Source: CAWHJN01 sp963829705 (lineage in GTDB: Bacteria > Bacteroidota > Rhodothermia > Rhodothermales > BA12). From it: a DNA stretch of 64,000 bases. Each line of letters begins with the position of its first letter. The stretch's first letter is position 1. Below, piece after piece: positions 15,026 through 23,738 of the stretch. Location: contig CAWHJN010000003.1 in assembly GCA_963829705.1 (NCBI GenBank), positions 248,001 to 312,000 on the forward strand. Direction: 5' to 3'. The notes below the pieces were generated by a model. The model was not told the origin of the DNA. It was given only the letters and a program-made list of their open reading frames with translations, and ran no database searches. Made by a program: the position numbers and the translations under genes.

Positions 15026-17564
15026 TCAGGCGTTTTCGACGAGCACGACCTCGCCCTCACGCCGCCGATCCCACACGAGCAGCGCCACGACGCCGCCGTA
15101 GACGAGCAGCGTGAACAGCCAGCTCAACCACTTGCCGAGCGCGTGCGAGGCGGGCGCGAACGTCATCTCGACGGTGTGCGTGCCTGCGGGCACCTCCACG
15201 CCGCGCACCAGGTGGTTGACGCGGTGGATGGGTACCTCGGCCCCATCCACGCTGGGCGGTCCACCCGGCGGGGTAGTAGACTTCGCTGGCCACGAGCAGG
15301 CGCGGCGCGTCGGTTTCGACGTTCCACGCGATGCGGCGCGGCCCGAAGGTGTCCAGGGTCACGGTGGCCGTCGAGGCCGAATCGAGCGGCGTCGTCGTCA
15401 CGGTTTCGTCGGGCGTGACGAGCGCTGTCGCGCGCGGGTCGAAGGTCGGCTCGTGGACGCGGCGCCACACCGAGGGCGCGTCAGGCAGCGTTTCTACTTC
15501 GCCGACGAAGTACGCGCGCGCGGGCACGGCGGGGTCTTCGAGCACCAGCATCCCCGTCTGCTCGTCCTGGAACGCGACTTCGTAGCCGGGCAGCGTGCCC
15601 CCCGCGACGACGAAGCGCGTGGCGAGCAGGCGCAACCCGTTGGGTGAGATCTGGCCGTCGGGCGTGGCGAGGAGGTGGTCGTAGAAGTCCTGAAAAAGCC
15701 GCAGCTTCGCCCCGTGGTAGCCGTTGAGGGATTCGTAGAAGTACGCCGGGCGGGCGTTCTGCGACGGGTTGCCTTCGAGCGAAAGCACGCGGAAGTGCCC
15801 TGCTCCCCCGGCCTGCTGCACGCGCTGGAGGAGGTAGTCGTCGAAGGGATACTTCGCGATCTGCGACTCGGGGTCGGGCGAGCGCGCCAGCGTGGGCGTG
15901 TCGCTGCTGAGGTAGCGCCGCCCCACGCCGTAGAGATCGACGGTGACGAGCAGCGCCAGCCCGGCGAGCATGGCCCAGGCGGGGATCTTACGCAGCCGGT
16001 GGAGGGCGATCAGCCCCGCGCCGAGGAGCAGAAAGAGGAACGTCCGGAGCGCGTCGGCGCGGAAGAGGTCGGCGCGTTCCGTCCGGAAGCCGTCGATGGC
16101 GTTCTGCGCCGCGTCGCGCACGCGCGGGTCGTCGGGGCTGACGTTGTTGGCCTGTGCGATCTGCTCGACGGCGCGCTGCAATTCGCCCTCTTTCGAGAAC
16201 GACAGCATCGACGGGCCGACGGCGTAGGCGAGGAGCGCGAGCCCGAGCGCCACGCCGACGATGCCGAGGAGCAGCCGGGTATTTTTCTGTGCCGCGTCCG
16301 CCGGCACGTCCTCGCGGTGCGCCAGCGTCGTCGCGCCCAGCCCGGCGAGCACGGCCAGCACCAGCGCGGCCACGCTCAGCCACGTCTCGGGCACGCGCCA
16401 CGACTTGAACAGCGGGAAAAAGTCGTACATCAGCCGGTTGAGCGGCTCGAAAAACTCGCCCAGCGAGAAGAGCAGCATCAACCCCGCCGCCACGCCCAGC
16501 GAGACGGCGAGCGCGCGTTTCGGCCACCGGAAGAGCGCGACGATGGCCAGCAGCAGCACGATCCCGCCGACGTAGTGCGGGCCGCCGGTAAAGACTTTCG
16601 GCCCCCAGTAGGTGCCGCCCCCGCCGCCGTAGGCGTTGGCGATGGCGAGCGTGAGGAGTTCGCCCGGCGCGTGGCTCCACGCCATCGCGTAGCGGAAGGC
16701 GTCGTCCGCGCCGCCCGCCACGTCCGACGTGGCCCCTCGGATGGTGTAGTCGGCGTACTCGGCCTGTTCGAGGTACGGATACGCCACCATCAGCGCGGCC
16801 AGCACCGTCCCCAGCGCCAGCAGCGCCGTGGCCTTTCCGTAGCGCGGCAGCGCCTTTGTTCGGAAGGCCGAAACACCCTCCCCGATCCACCAGACGCCCA
16901 TCGTGAAGAGCACGTAGTAGGTGATCTGCGGATGCCCGGCGCGCAGGTTGAGGGCCATCGCGGCGGCGAAGAGCAGCGCCGAGAGCAGCGTCCCGCGCCG
17001 CAGCGCGTAGATGAACGCCAGCAGCAACCACGGCGCGAAGCACAGCGCGATGTACTTGGAGTTGTGCCCCGACGCGAGGATGATGGGGATGTAGCTCGTC
17101 AGCCCGAAGCCAACGGCGGCGAGCACGCCCGCCAGCGCGTGCCCACCCAGAAACACGACGAGCACGTAGACGCCTGCCAGCAAAAACAGGAAGTGCGACA
17201 GCGGCCAGATAACCTTCCGCAGGTACGTGGCGACGGTGTCGATCTGCGGGACTTCACCGAAGCGGGTGATCATGTAGCCCGGCATCCCGCCAAACGGGTT
17301 CGTGCTCCACAGCGGCTCCTCGCCCGTCGCCTCGTGGTGGTCGATCATCGACGCCGCCATGCTGCGCCACTGCACGGCATCGCTCGCCACGACGGTCTTG
17401 CCCGTAAACAGCATCGGCGAGTAAAACGCGACGGCCACGACGAGCAGCACCAGCAGGCTGATGCCGTGGCGCGTGCGGTCGGGCAGCCCGTCCCACCACG
17501 AAGGACCGGTCAGGCGTTCGGAACGAAGAGGTGCCGCCGCGCGGCGCGAAGGGCGCTTGACCAT
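15026..17564 (-). pseudogene. YfhO-like multi-pass membrane protein, frameshifted near the 3' end
   Basis: About 845 residues if repaired. Residues 30-560 hold roughly a dozen membrane helices with the conserved first loop ASDAVQWRSMA and NPFGGMPGYM, typical of YfhO family proteins. The large C-terminal extracytoplasmic domain follows (AYFVGEVETLPD, LLVASEVYYPAGWTA). At about 15254-15256 the frame shifts by one base in a GGG run. The expected VDGAEVPIHRVNHLVRGVEVP, a last helix and the stop at 15026 lie in the other frame. Family members are linked to glycosylation of cell-wall polymers; the exact reaction is not established here. First gene of the glycan operon. The start is the ATG of MVKRPSRR. 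Confidence 0.8.
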
Positions 17565-17768
17565 GTGGTGAAAGGCGGAAGTGAGAATGCGGAACGCGGA
17601 AGTAAGGGCGCAGCGGCCTGTGCCGCCATACGGAATGCTACGCCCTGCGAAGAGGGAGTAGCGGTGCCCCGTTAGCAGGGTTCTACGCCCTGTTCAGGCG
17701 TCTGTGTAGGAGTGCAATAATGAAGTGCGTCCTCTGGAGCGGCACGTCCCCATCACCCGGGATCTCCG

Positions 17769-18056
17769 TCATCCGATCACCTTCGGCACGCGGAAGTACG
17801 TGCCGTCGGTGTCGGGCGCGCTTTCGAGGGCTTCGTCGCGGGTGATGCGCGGCGTGGGTACGTCGGCGCGGAAGACGTTTTCGAGGTCGTGTACGTGGTG
17901 GAGCGGCTCCACGCCCGTCGTGTCCACCTCGCGCAGCAGATCCATGTAGTCGAGGATGGTCGTCATCTCCGACGCCAGCCGCACTTCTTCTTCGTCCGAA
18001 AAGCGGAGGCGGGCCAGCCGCGCGAGGCGGCGCACTTCATCGACGGAAACGGACAT
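17769..18056 (-). CDS. gatC: Asp-tRNA(Asn)/Glu-tRNA(Gln) amidotransferase subunit C
   Basis: A 95-residue full-length GatC. The family pattern is complete: VDEVRRLARLARLRFSDEE, then EMTTILDYMDLLREVDTTGVEP, then LENVFRADVP and the C-terminal DGTYFRVPKVI. GatC stabilises the GatAB complex that amidates misacylated Glu-tRNA(Gln) or Asp-tRNA(Asn). gatA and gatB are not in the window. The leader before the ATG is pyrimidine-rich, without a Shine-Dalgarno sequence. It is followed by about 200 non-coding bases before the glycan operon, in which I see no gene, only short purine-rich stretches. Confidence 0.95.
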   Translation of the reverse strand: MSVSVDEVRRLARLARLRFSDEEEVRLASEMTTILDYMDLLREVDTTGVEPLHHVHDLENVFRADVPTPRITRDEALESAPDTDGTYFRVPKVIG

Positions 18057-18114
18057 GGGGAAAGTGGGAAGGGGGAACGCGGAACGGAGAGTGCGGCGGG
18101 AGAAAAATACGGTG

Positions 18115-18927
18115 TCAGGCGGGATGCGCCCGCTCGTAGTCGGCGAGCGAGGCGGCCAGCGTCTCGCGCACGGTGGCGACGACAGCGGGCAGGTCGCGCC
18201 GGCTCACGCCGTCCATCGAGACGGGCGGGTGGAGCACTACGCGCACTTTTCCAGGTCTGAACAGAAAACGGCGCTCGTCGAGCAGGCGGTACGCGCCCAG
18301 CACCGACACGGGCACGAGGGGCACGCCCGCCTCGGCGGCGAGCACGAACGCGCCGCGCTGAAACGGCAGCAGACCGCCGCTGTACGAGCGCGCGCCCTCG
18401 GGGAAGACGAGCACGCTGGTGCCCGCCCGGATGCGCTCGCCCGCCTCCTGCACGCTCCTGACGGCGGTGCGGGCGTCGCGCTTGTCCACGAACACGCTCG
18501 GCGAGTGGCGCAGCGCCGTGCCGATGAGGGGCGTTTTCTCCAGTTCCGCCTTCGCCACGAAGCCGTATGGATACGGCACCGCCGCGCTGAGGATGAGAAT
18601 GTCGAGCGCGTTCTGGTGGTTGGCGACAAAGATGCACGAGGTGCCCGCAGCGAGGTGGGCGCGGTCTTCGGTCTCCACCGTGACGCCCGTCGCGCCGAGG
18701 ATCCACCGCGCCCAGCGGCCCGACCAGCGGTGGAACGTGCGCGCCGACGGGTCGCGGCGGTGGGCCAGCACCTGCGCGGGCGCGGCCACGAGCGTCGAAG
18801 CGGCCACCACGAGCGCCATCCACACGAAGCCGAGCACGCGCAACACGCCCGCGCGCAGCACATCCGTCGCGCGCGGCACAGGCACGTCCTGCGCGGGCGG
18901 CTGGGCTTCGAGGGCGATGTCGGTCAT
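18115..18927 (-). CDS. 1-acyl-sn-glycerol-3-phosphate acyltransferase (PlsC family)
   Basis: A 270-residue membrane-associated acyltransferase. After an N-terminal hydrophobic helix (VLGFVWMALVVAASTLV) come the four PlsC blocks: NHQNALD (the HX4D catalytic motif), then FVAKAELEKTPLIG, then VLVFPEGARSYSGG (substrate-binding), then VPLVPVSV. It would acylate lysophosphatidic acid to phosphatidic acid, or a related lipid. The ATG at 18927 is chosen because the block MTDIALEAQ leads directly into the helix; the longer in-frame extension overlaps the divergent outer-membrane gene. It lies 58 bases upstream of gatC in the same orientation. Confidence 0.9.
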   Translation of the reverse strand: MTDIALEAQPPAQDVPVPRATDVLRAGVLRVLGFVWMALVVAASTLVAAPAQVLAHRRDPSARTFHRWSGRWARWILGATGVTVETEDRAHLAAGTSCIFVANHQNALDILILSAAVPYPYGFVAKAELEKTPLIGTALRHSPSVFVDKRDARTAVRSVQEAGERIRAGTSVLVFPEGARSYSGGLLPFQRGAFVLAAEAGVPLVPVSVLGAYRLLDERRFLFRPGKVRVVLHPPVSMDGVSRRDLPAVVATVRETLAASLADYERAHPA

Positions 18928-18947
18928 GGAGGGCACGGGGGAGAGCC

Positions 18948-18978
18948 TTTGCGCGTGTGGAGGCGGGGCGTAGATTGC
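18948..18978 (+). promoter_or_regulatory. promoter-like site before the outer-membrane protein gene
   Basis: TTTG (18948-18951), 19 bases, then TAGATTGC (18971-18978). This matches the Bacteroidota -33/-7 pattern with one deviation in the -7 box. A transcript start near 18985 would leave about 30 bases of leader before the ATG at 19016. Confidence 0.5.
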
Positions 18979-19015
18979 CCGCTTCTCGCTTGCGCGCGTG
19001 CAGAAGATACCGTCC

Positions 19016-19687
19016 ATGTCCACCGTGCCCCGCATCTTTCCCGCAATCCTCGCGCTGCTGACGCTGGTGCCGGGGGTCGGCGCGCAGTCGTTTTCGGGCG
19101 GCCTCCGCATCGGCACGAGCGTCTCCACGCTCCGCACCGACGGGCCGCTGGAGATGGGGCTGGCCGCCGGACTGTCGGGCGGCGTCTCGGTGGACGTGCC
19201 GTTTCGGGGCGGGCTGTACCTGCAATCCGGCATCAACTACCTCAGCGCGGGCGCCCACGCCACCGCGCGGGCAGGCGACGTGTTTGACGACCCCATCGAT
19301 CCCGAGCAGAAGGTGCGGCTGCGCTTCTCGTACACCTATTTGCAGGTGCCACTGCTGCTGGCCTACGAACCGCCACTGCGCCGCACCCTCTCGCCGCGCG
19401 TCTTCGCCGGTCCGTACGTCGCCTTCAACCAGGATGCGTTCGTGCGCTATGGCGTGGAGGGCGGCACGCTGGGCGGGGCCGAATCGGATGACAAGGTCAA
19501 CGGGCGGGATTACGGCGTGGCCTTCGGCGGGCAGGTGAGCTTCGACACGGGCGCGTACGGACGCTTCGCCCTCGGTGCCGAGGCGTCGGTGGGACTGACG
19601 GATATCCGCGCCGCGCCGATCACGGCCTCTTCCAACGTCCGCACCACCAACGTCGGCGTGCTGCTGTTCGTCGGCGTCGTCTTCTGA
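19016..19687 (+). CDS. outer-membrane beta-barrel protein (PorT-like/porin family)
   Basis: A 223-residue protein with a signal peptide (IFPAILALLTLVPGVGAQ) followed by alternating amphipathic strands: GGLRIGTSVSTLR, LYLQSGINYLSAGA, RFSYTYLQVPLLLAYE, RVFAGPYVAF and GVLLFVGVVF at the C terminus. This is the usual layout of Bacteroidota small outer-membrane barrels annotated as PorT-like or porin family. No ligand or partner can be predicted. The ATG at 19016 begins just before the hydrophobic signal; an earlier ATG at 18998 adds six residues. The next gene begins 16 bases downstream and is probably cotranscribed. Confidence 0.8.
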   Translation: MSTVPRIFPAILALLTLVPGVGAQSFSGGLRIGTSVSTLRTDGPLEMGLAAGLSGGVSVDVPFRGGLYLQSGINYLSAGAHATARAGDVFDDPIDPEQKVRLRFSYTYLQVPLLLAYEPPLRRTLSPRVFAGPYVAFNQDAFVRYGVEGGTLGGAESDDKVNGRDYGVAFGGQVSFDTGAYGRFALGAEASVGLTDIRAAPITASSNVRTTNVGVLLFVGVVF

Positions 19688-19703
19688 CTTTTATCCTTTC
19701 TCT

Positions 19704-20570
19704 ATGCCCGCACGTTTGCTGCTCGCGCTCGTCTTTTCGAGCTTCACCCCCGCCCTGCTCCACGCCCAGACGGGCCGCGTGTACGACCGCCTCACGCTGC
19801 CGAGCGCCATCCTCGGCGGCGAGCGCGCCTTCGCCGTCTACCTCCCGCCGGGCTACGACACCTCCGAGCGCTCCTACCCCATCCTCTACCTGCTCCACGG
19901 CTCGGGCGACGACCAGACGGGCTGGGTGCAGTTTGGCGAAGTGCAGCACATCGCCGACGCGGCCATCGGCGACGGCAGCGCGACGGCCATGATCATCGTG
20001 ATGCCGGATGCCGACACGGGCCAGCGCGGCTATTTCAACAGCCTCGACGGCGCGTGGCGCTACGAGGATTTCTTTTTCGACGAGCTGATGCCGCACGTCG
20101 AGGGCCGCTACCGCGTCAAGTCCGACAAGCGCTACCGCGCTGTCGCGGGGTTGTCGATGGGTGGCGGCGGCTCGTTCATGTACGCGCTCCACCGCCCCGA
20201 CCTGTTCTCGTCCGCCGCGCCGCTGAGCGCGTACGTCGGCCCGCTGACGATGGAGGCGATGATGGCGCGTCTGCCCGAGAGCGCCCGCGCGCTGCCTGCG
20301 GCCCAGCGCGAAGCCTATTTCGAGCGTCACAACGCCGTCCGCCTCGTCGAGAACCTGCCCGACGAGCAGAAAAACGCCGTCCGCTGGTACATCGACTGCG
20401 GCGACGACGATTTCCTCTACGAGGGCAACGCGCTCGTTCACATCGCCATGCGGAAAGCGGGGGTGCCGCACGAGTACCGCGTCCGCGACGGCGGCCACAC
20501 GTGGACGTACTGGCGCGAGTCGTTGCCCGACGTGCTCGCGTTCGTGTCGCAGGGCTTCCGGCAGTACTGA
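19704..20570 (+). CDS. secreted esterase, alpha/beta hydrolase of the esterase D / feruloyl-esterase type
   Basis: A 288-residue protein with a signal peptide (MPARLLLALVFSSFTPALLHAQ). The fold elements are FAVYLPPGYD, YPILYLLHGSGDDQTGW (oxyanion region), the nucleophile elbow GLSMGGGGS, an acid in CGDDDFLYEGN and the catalytic histidine in DGGHTWTYW. These match the putative esterase (EstD) family whose members release acyl or feruloyl groups. The export signal puts it in the periplasm or outside. It follows the outer-membrane protein gene closely. It ends 9 bases from the convergent TIM-barrel gene. Confidence 0.88.
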   Translation: MPARLLLALVFSSFTPALLHAQTGRVYDRLTLPSAILGGERAFAVYLPPGYDTSERSYPILYLLHGSGDDQTGWVQFGEVQHIADAAIGDGSATAMIIVMPDADTGQRGYFNSLDGAWRYEDFFFDELMPHVEGRYRVKSDKRYRAVAGLSMGGGGSFMYALHRPDLFSSAAPLSAYVGPLTMEAMMARLPESARALPAAQREAYFERHNAVRLVENLPDEQKNAVRWYIDCGDDDFLYEGNALVHIAMRKAGVPHEYRVRDGGHTWTYWRESLPDVLAFVSQGFRQY

Positions 20571-20578
20571 GCCGGGCG

Positions 20579-21367
20579 CTACCCGTTACGGCGGGCCGCA
20601 CGCAGCGCAGCGATGAGGCTGGCCACGGCGCGCACTCCCGTCTTCGGCTTCGGTAGCACGCGCACGTCGAGGCTCACGGGGCCGTCGAAGCCCTGTTTCC
20701 GCAGCGCCGCCAGCTGTGCGGCCCAGTCGATCTGGCCTTCGCCGGGAATGGCCTCTTCCCACGCCTCGCCCATCCCCTGCCCGTCGCGGTAGCGAACGAG
20801 GGACACGCGCGAACCGAGCGCCGCGAGCCCGTCGGCCACGTTTTCGCCGTTCTGGAGCGCGTCGGCGGGGCTCCATGCGGCACGCACGTGCGGGTGGTCG
20901 GCGCGTTCGAGCAGCGTTGCCAGCGCCGCGCCGGTGGGGTGGGCGCTGTCTATTTCGTTGAGCACGGCGAGGGTCCGCCCCGCGCGCGCGGCCGCGTCGC
21001 CTGCCCGCCGCAGCACGTCCACGGCCTTCTCAGCGTCGAAATCGTCGGCGGCAAACGCCGACACCACCACGAGCGGGCAGCCGATACGGGCGGCGAAATC
21101 CAGCGTCTCGCGCAGCGCCACCACCTCGTTGAGCCGTGCCACGCGGTCGGTGGCCGCCCCCTCGAACACGCCCGGCACGATGGCCGCCACGTCGAACTCC
21201 ATCTCCTCCAGCCGGCGCCGCAACTTCTTCTCGTTGACGAACGGCACCCGCTCGCCCGCGCCGCCGACGGTACGCAATTCCACCGCCTCCACGCCCCACA
21301 GACCGGCGTAATGCAGCGCCCGGTCGAGGTCCGGCGTGACGGTGTCGGTGAGGAGCGCGGGGGTCAT
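20579..21367 (-). CDS. xylose-isomerase-like TIM-barrel protein (sugar phosphate isomerase/epimerase family)
   Basis: A 262-residue cytoplasmic TIM barrel of the AP-endonuclease-2 superfamily. Visible elements are LHYAGLWGVEAVELRTVGG, LDFAARIGCPLVVVSAF, LAVLNEIDSAHPTG (with the metal-type Glu), VRAAWSPADAL and GEGQIDWAAQLAALRKQGFDGPVSLDV. Family members isomerise or epimerise sugars or act on inositol derivatives; the substrate is unknown. The ATG at 21367 is chosen because the barrel starts immediately after it. Between it and ftsX lies a 66-base gap with a long imperfect hairpin. Confidence 0.8.
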   Translation of the reverse strand: MTPALLTDTVTPDLDRALHYAGLWGVEAVELRTVGGAGERVPFVNEKKLRRRLEEMEFDVAAIVPGVFEGAATDRVARLNEVVALRETLDFAARIGCPLVVVSAFAADDFDAEKAVDVLRRAGDAAARAGRTLAVLNEIDSAHPTGAALATLLERADHPHVRAAWSPADALQNGENVADGLAALGSRVSLVRYRDGQGMGEAWEEAIPGEGQIDWAAQLAALRKQGFDGPVSLDVRVLPKPKTGVRAVASLIAALRAARRNG

Positions 21368-21382
21368 GGAGGTGTGGAGATT

Positions 21383-21426
21383 GAGGTTGAGAGTTGAGGT
21401 CGGATGCGCTTTCAACCCTCAACCTC
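21383..21426. repeat. imperfect palindrome between ftsX and the TIM-barrel gene
   Basis: A 15-base arm (21383-21397) pairs with 21412-21426 with a single mismatch, around a 14-base loop. No T-run follows, so it is not a standard terminator. Its core TTTCAA-CCTC resembles the palindrome on the other side of ftsX. Confidence 0.6.
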
Positions 21427-21432
21427 CAACCG

Positions 21433-22302
21433 CTAATGCAACGCCACGCGGCGCACGAAGCGGCGCACGGCCAGCAGCGAGCCCAGCCAGCCGATGACGA
21501 TGCCCACGAGGACGATGCCGCCTGCCGTGGCGAGCGACGCCAGCGAACTGAGCAGCTTGAACTGCGCGGGCACGACGAGGTAGAGGCCCCACAGCAGCGC
21601 CCCCGCGACGAGCCCGGCCACGAGCCCCTGCAACAGCCCCTCTATTACGAACGGGCGCTGGATGAAGGCGTCCGTCGCACCGACGAGCTTCATCGTGCGG
21701 ATGAGCAGACGGCGGGCGTACACCGTCAGCCGGATGGTGTTGGAGACGAGGAACAGCGCCGCCAGCACCACGAGCGACGCCAGCACGATGCCGATGAGCG
21801 AGACGACGCGCAGGTTCTGCGTGACGCGCACGAGCAGGTCTTCGTCGAAAAACACCTCCTCGACTTTCGGGATGGCCTCAAAGCGGCTTTTGAGCGTCCG
21901 CAGGCTGTCGCGCTCGGCGTAGCGCGACGCCACGCGCACGCGGATGGAAGCGGGCAGAAACTCGTCAGCGTCGAAGAGCGACGCTTCCTCGCCGAAGTCC
22001 TCGGCAAACACGCGCCGCGCCTCTTCCTGCGAGATGTACGTCACCCCCGCCACGCCCGGCATGGCAGCGATCCGCACGGTGATGACCTGCGCCTCTGCTT
22101 CGCCCACAGGCGCGAGAAACACCTCCATCTCGCCCACGCGCTCGCGCAGGTACTCGACCACCACCTGGTATTCGTACGTCACGAACGCCACCACGCCGAT
22201 GAGCACGAGGGCCACGACGAGGGCGCTCGTGGAGGCAAAAGCAGCGAACGGCGCGCGGCGGAATCCGGCGATTCCTTCGCGGAAGGTGTAGGCGAATGAC
22301 AC
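21433..22302 (-). CDS. ftsX: cell-division ABC-transporter permease FtsX
   Basis: A 289-residue membrane protein with the FtsX layout: a short cytoplasmic start (SFAYTFREGIAGFRRAP), helix 1 (STSALVVALVLIGVVAFV), a periplasmic domain with EVFLAPVGEAEAQVITVRIAA and YISQEEARRVFAEDFGEE, then three helices in a FtsX/MacB permease domain with RRLLIRTMKLVGATDAFIQRPF. FtsX with FtsE controls peptidoglycan hydrolases at the division site; ftsE is not in the window. I chose GTG at 22302 because SFAYTFREG is the conserved beginning. An ATG at 22386 overlapping the pheA stop would add 28 unrelated residues. Confidence 0.9.
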   Translation of the reverse strand: MSFAYTFREGIAGFRRAPFAAFASTSALVVALVLIGVVAFVTYEYQVVVEYLRERVGEMEVFLAPVGEAEAQVITVRIAAMPGVAGVTYISQEEARRVFAEDFGEEASLFDADEFLPASIRVRVASRYAERDSLRTLKSRFEAIPKVEEVFFDEDLLVRVTQNLRVVSLIGIVLASLVVLAALFLVSNTIRLTVYARRLLIRTMKLVGATDAFIQRPFVIEGLLQGLVAGLVAGALLWGLYLVVPAQFKLLSSLASLATAGGIVLVGIVIGWLGSLLAVRRFVRRVALH

Positions 22303-22344
22303 GGAATGGAGGTTTTCCCGCAAGATAGGGGAGGCAATAGGATT

Positions 22345-22371
22345 GGAGGTTCGATCCTCTTTCAAACCTCC
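22345..22371. repeat. short palindrome between pheA and ftsX
   Basis: GGAGGTT (22345-22351) pairs with AACCTCC (22365-22371) around 13 bases. It resembles the palindrome at 21383-21426 (shared TTTCAA-CCTC core). No T-run. It lies inside the possible long leader of ftsX. Confidence 0.5.
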
Positions 22372-22385
22372 GCTCTCCACCCTCA

Positions 22386-23237
22386 TCACGCCCCCACGGC
22401 ATACGAACCCAGCACGCGCACTTCTTCGGTCAGCTCGCCGATGTGGCCGAGGGCGCGGGCCAGCGTCTCGTCGGTTTCGCGCCCGGCCACGTCGAGGTAG
22501 AACAGGTAATGGCCGGGGTGCCCCACGAGCGGGCGGCTCTCGATCTTGTACAGGTCGATGTCGCGCAGCGCGAAGACGGCGAGGCTTTTGAAGAGCGCGC
22601 CGGGCACGTTGCGGCGCAGGCTGAAGACGAGACTCGTCTTGTGCGGCGCGTCGGTGGCCTCGGGCAGCGCCTCGCCCGGACGTGCCAGTGCGAGAAAGCG
22701 GGTAAAATTCTGCTCGTCGGCCTCGATGCCCTCGGCGAGCACGTGCAGCCCGTAGACCTCGGCGGCGTGGCACGACGCGATGGCAGCCACGTGGCGCAGC
22801 CCTTCATCTCGCAGAACGCGCGCCGCGCCTGCGGTGTCGTGCGCCGGGACGGCCTGGGCGTGCCGCAGATGCGCGCGCAGGTACGGCGCGCATTGTCCCA
22901 GCGCCTGCGGATGCGACCGCACCTCGCGCAGGTCGTCCACCGTCACGCCCGGCAGCGCCATCAAGCAATGCCGGATGCGGAGGGCCGTCTCGGCTACGAT
23001 GTGCGCCTCGTGCGCGCGCAACAGGTCGTAGACGGCGTGGACGCTGCCGAAGAGCGAATTCTCGACGGGCACCACGGCGCGGTCGGCGTCGCCTTGCTGG
23101 AGCGCGTCGAACACGTCAGCGAAGGCCGGGCGCCCGGCGGGCGTGCAGCCGGGATAGAGGCGCAGCGCGGCCTGCTCGCTGTACGCCCCCGGCTCTCCCT
23201 GGTAGGCGACAGTGAGCACGGGCGAAGGGTCGGGCAT
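22386..23237 (-). CDS. pheA: prephenate dehydratase
   Basis: A 283-residue monofunctional enzyme converting prephenate to phenylpyruvate in phenylalanine synthesis. The catalytic PDT domain shows VAYQGEPGAYSEQAA, then DRAVVPVENSLFGSVHAVYDLL, then VRSHPQALGQC and AAIASCHAAEVYGL with VLAEGIEADEQNFTRFL. The C-terminal ACT domain, with KTSLVFSLRRNVPGALFKSLAVF and DIDLYKIESRPL, would bind phenylalanine for feedback inhibition (GALF- and ESRP-type motifs present). No chorismate mutase domain is fused. The start ATG gives the expected MPDPSP-VLTVAYQG beginning. Confidence 0.95.
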   Translation of the reverse strand: MPDPSPVLTVAYQGEPGAYSEQAALRLYPGCTPAGRPAFADVFDALQQGDADRAVVPVENSLFGSVHAVYDLLRAHEAHIVAETALRIRHCLMALPGVTVDDLREVRSHPQALGQCAPYLRAHLRHAQAVPAHDTAGAARVLRDEGLRHVAAIASCHAAEVYGLHVLAEGIEADEQNFTRFLALARPGEALPEATDAPHKTSLVFSLRRNVPGALFKSLAVFALRDIDLYKIESRPLVGHPGHYLFYLDVAGRETDETLARALGHIGELTEEVRVLGSYAVGA

Positions 23238-23285
23238 GGGGCGTGGCGAGAGGGCGTTTCAAGATACGCCGCCGCTCAGCCTCTC

Positions 23286-23651
23286 TCAGTTGAGCACCAG
23301 CGCCTCGGGGCGCCGCCGGACGCTGCGTTCGAGCGCGTCGAGACTGTAGCGCAGCCGCGCGATGCGGATGTCGAAGGCGGCGTGGTCGGAGGCGAGCAGC
23401 ACGTCGAGGTCGCGGGCGAGCAGCAGATGCGCCGCCAGGTCGTTGAGGTGCGCCCGTGTCAGGCGGACGGCACCGGGCAGTGACAGCGCGGCGCTCGTAC
23501 AGCCCCGCGCGAGCGTCGAAGGCAGCAGCAGCGCGGCGTGGCGCGTCGAAGTGGCGAGGTCAGCCTGAAACCACCGGACGGTGTCGCGCAGCACGTCGAT
23601 GGCGAGGGTGTGGGCCTGCTGCCAGGCCCGGAGGGTGCGAAAGTCTTGCAT
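23286..23651 (-). CDS. four-helix-bundle protein (23S rRNA-intervening-sequence protein family)
   Basis: A 121-residue all-helical protein. The beginning MQDFRTLRAWQQAHTLAIDVLRDT matches the family motif (DFRxLxVWQxAHxLAxxVY), with later helices AALLLPSTLARGC and LLLARDLDVLL. These small proteins were first noted inside 23S rRNA intervening sequences, but most copies, like this one, stand alone between unrelated genes. Related folds serve as accessory proteins of diversity-generating retroelements; none is visible nearby. The function is therefore unknown. The tail after helix 4 (RRRPEALVLN) is a little longer than usual. Confidence 0.75.
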   Translation of the reverse strand: MQDFRTLRAWQQAHTLAIDVLRDTVRWFQADLATSTRHAALLLPSTLARGCTSAALSLPGAVRLTRAHLNDLAAHLLLARDLDVLLASDHAAFDIRIARLRYSLDALERSVRRRPEALVLN

Positions 23652-23738
23652 GAGGGCGGAGACGTTGTAGGCTCCTCAAGACCCATTCACACGCGCTGCA
23701 TAACCCTGGAGGTGCGAGGTGCAATCCCCGCTCGCCCC

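Noticed and set aside
17565..17768. Regulatory RNA in the gap before gatC
   Set aside because: Only short direct repeats (CTACGCCCTG twice) and weak palindromes are visible; nothing supports a defined element.
22345..22371. T-loop-like GGTTCGATCC suggesting a tRNA gene
   Set aside because: No acceptor stem, D-arm or anticodon arm can be folded around it. It is part of a simple palindrome between two genes.
21433..22773. Long reading frame extending ftsX upstream into pheA
   Set aside because: The added residues are the off-frame translation of pheA. FtsX similarity begins at the GTG at 22302.
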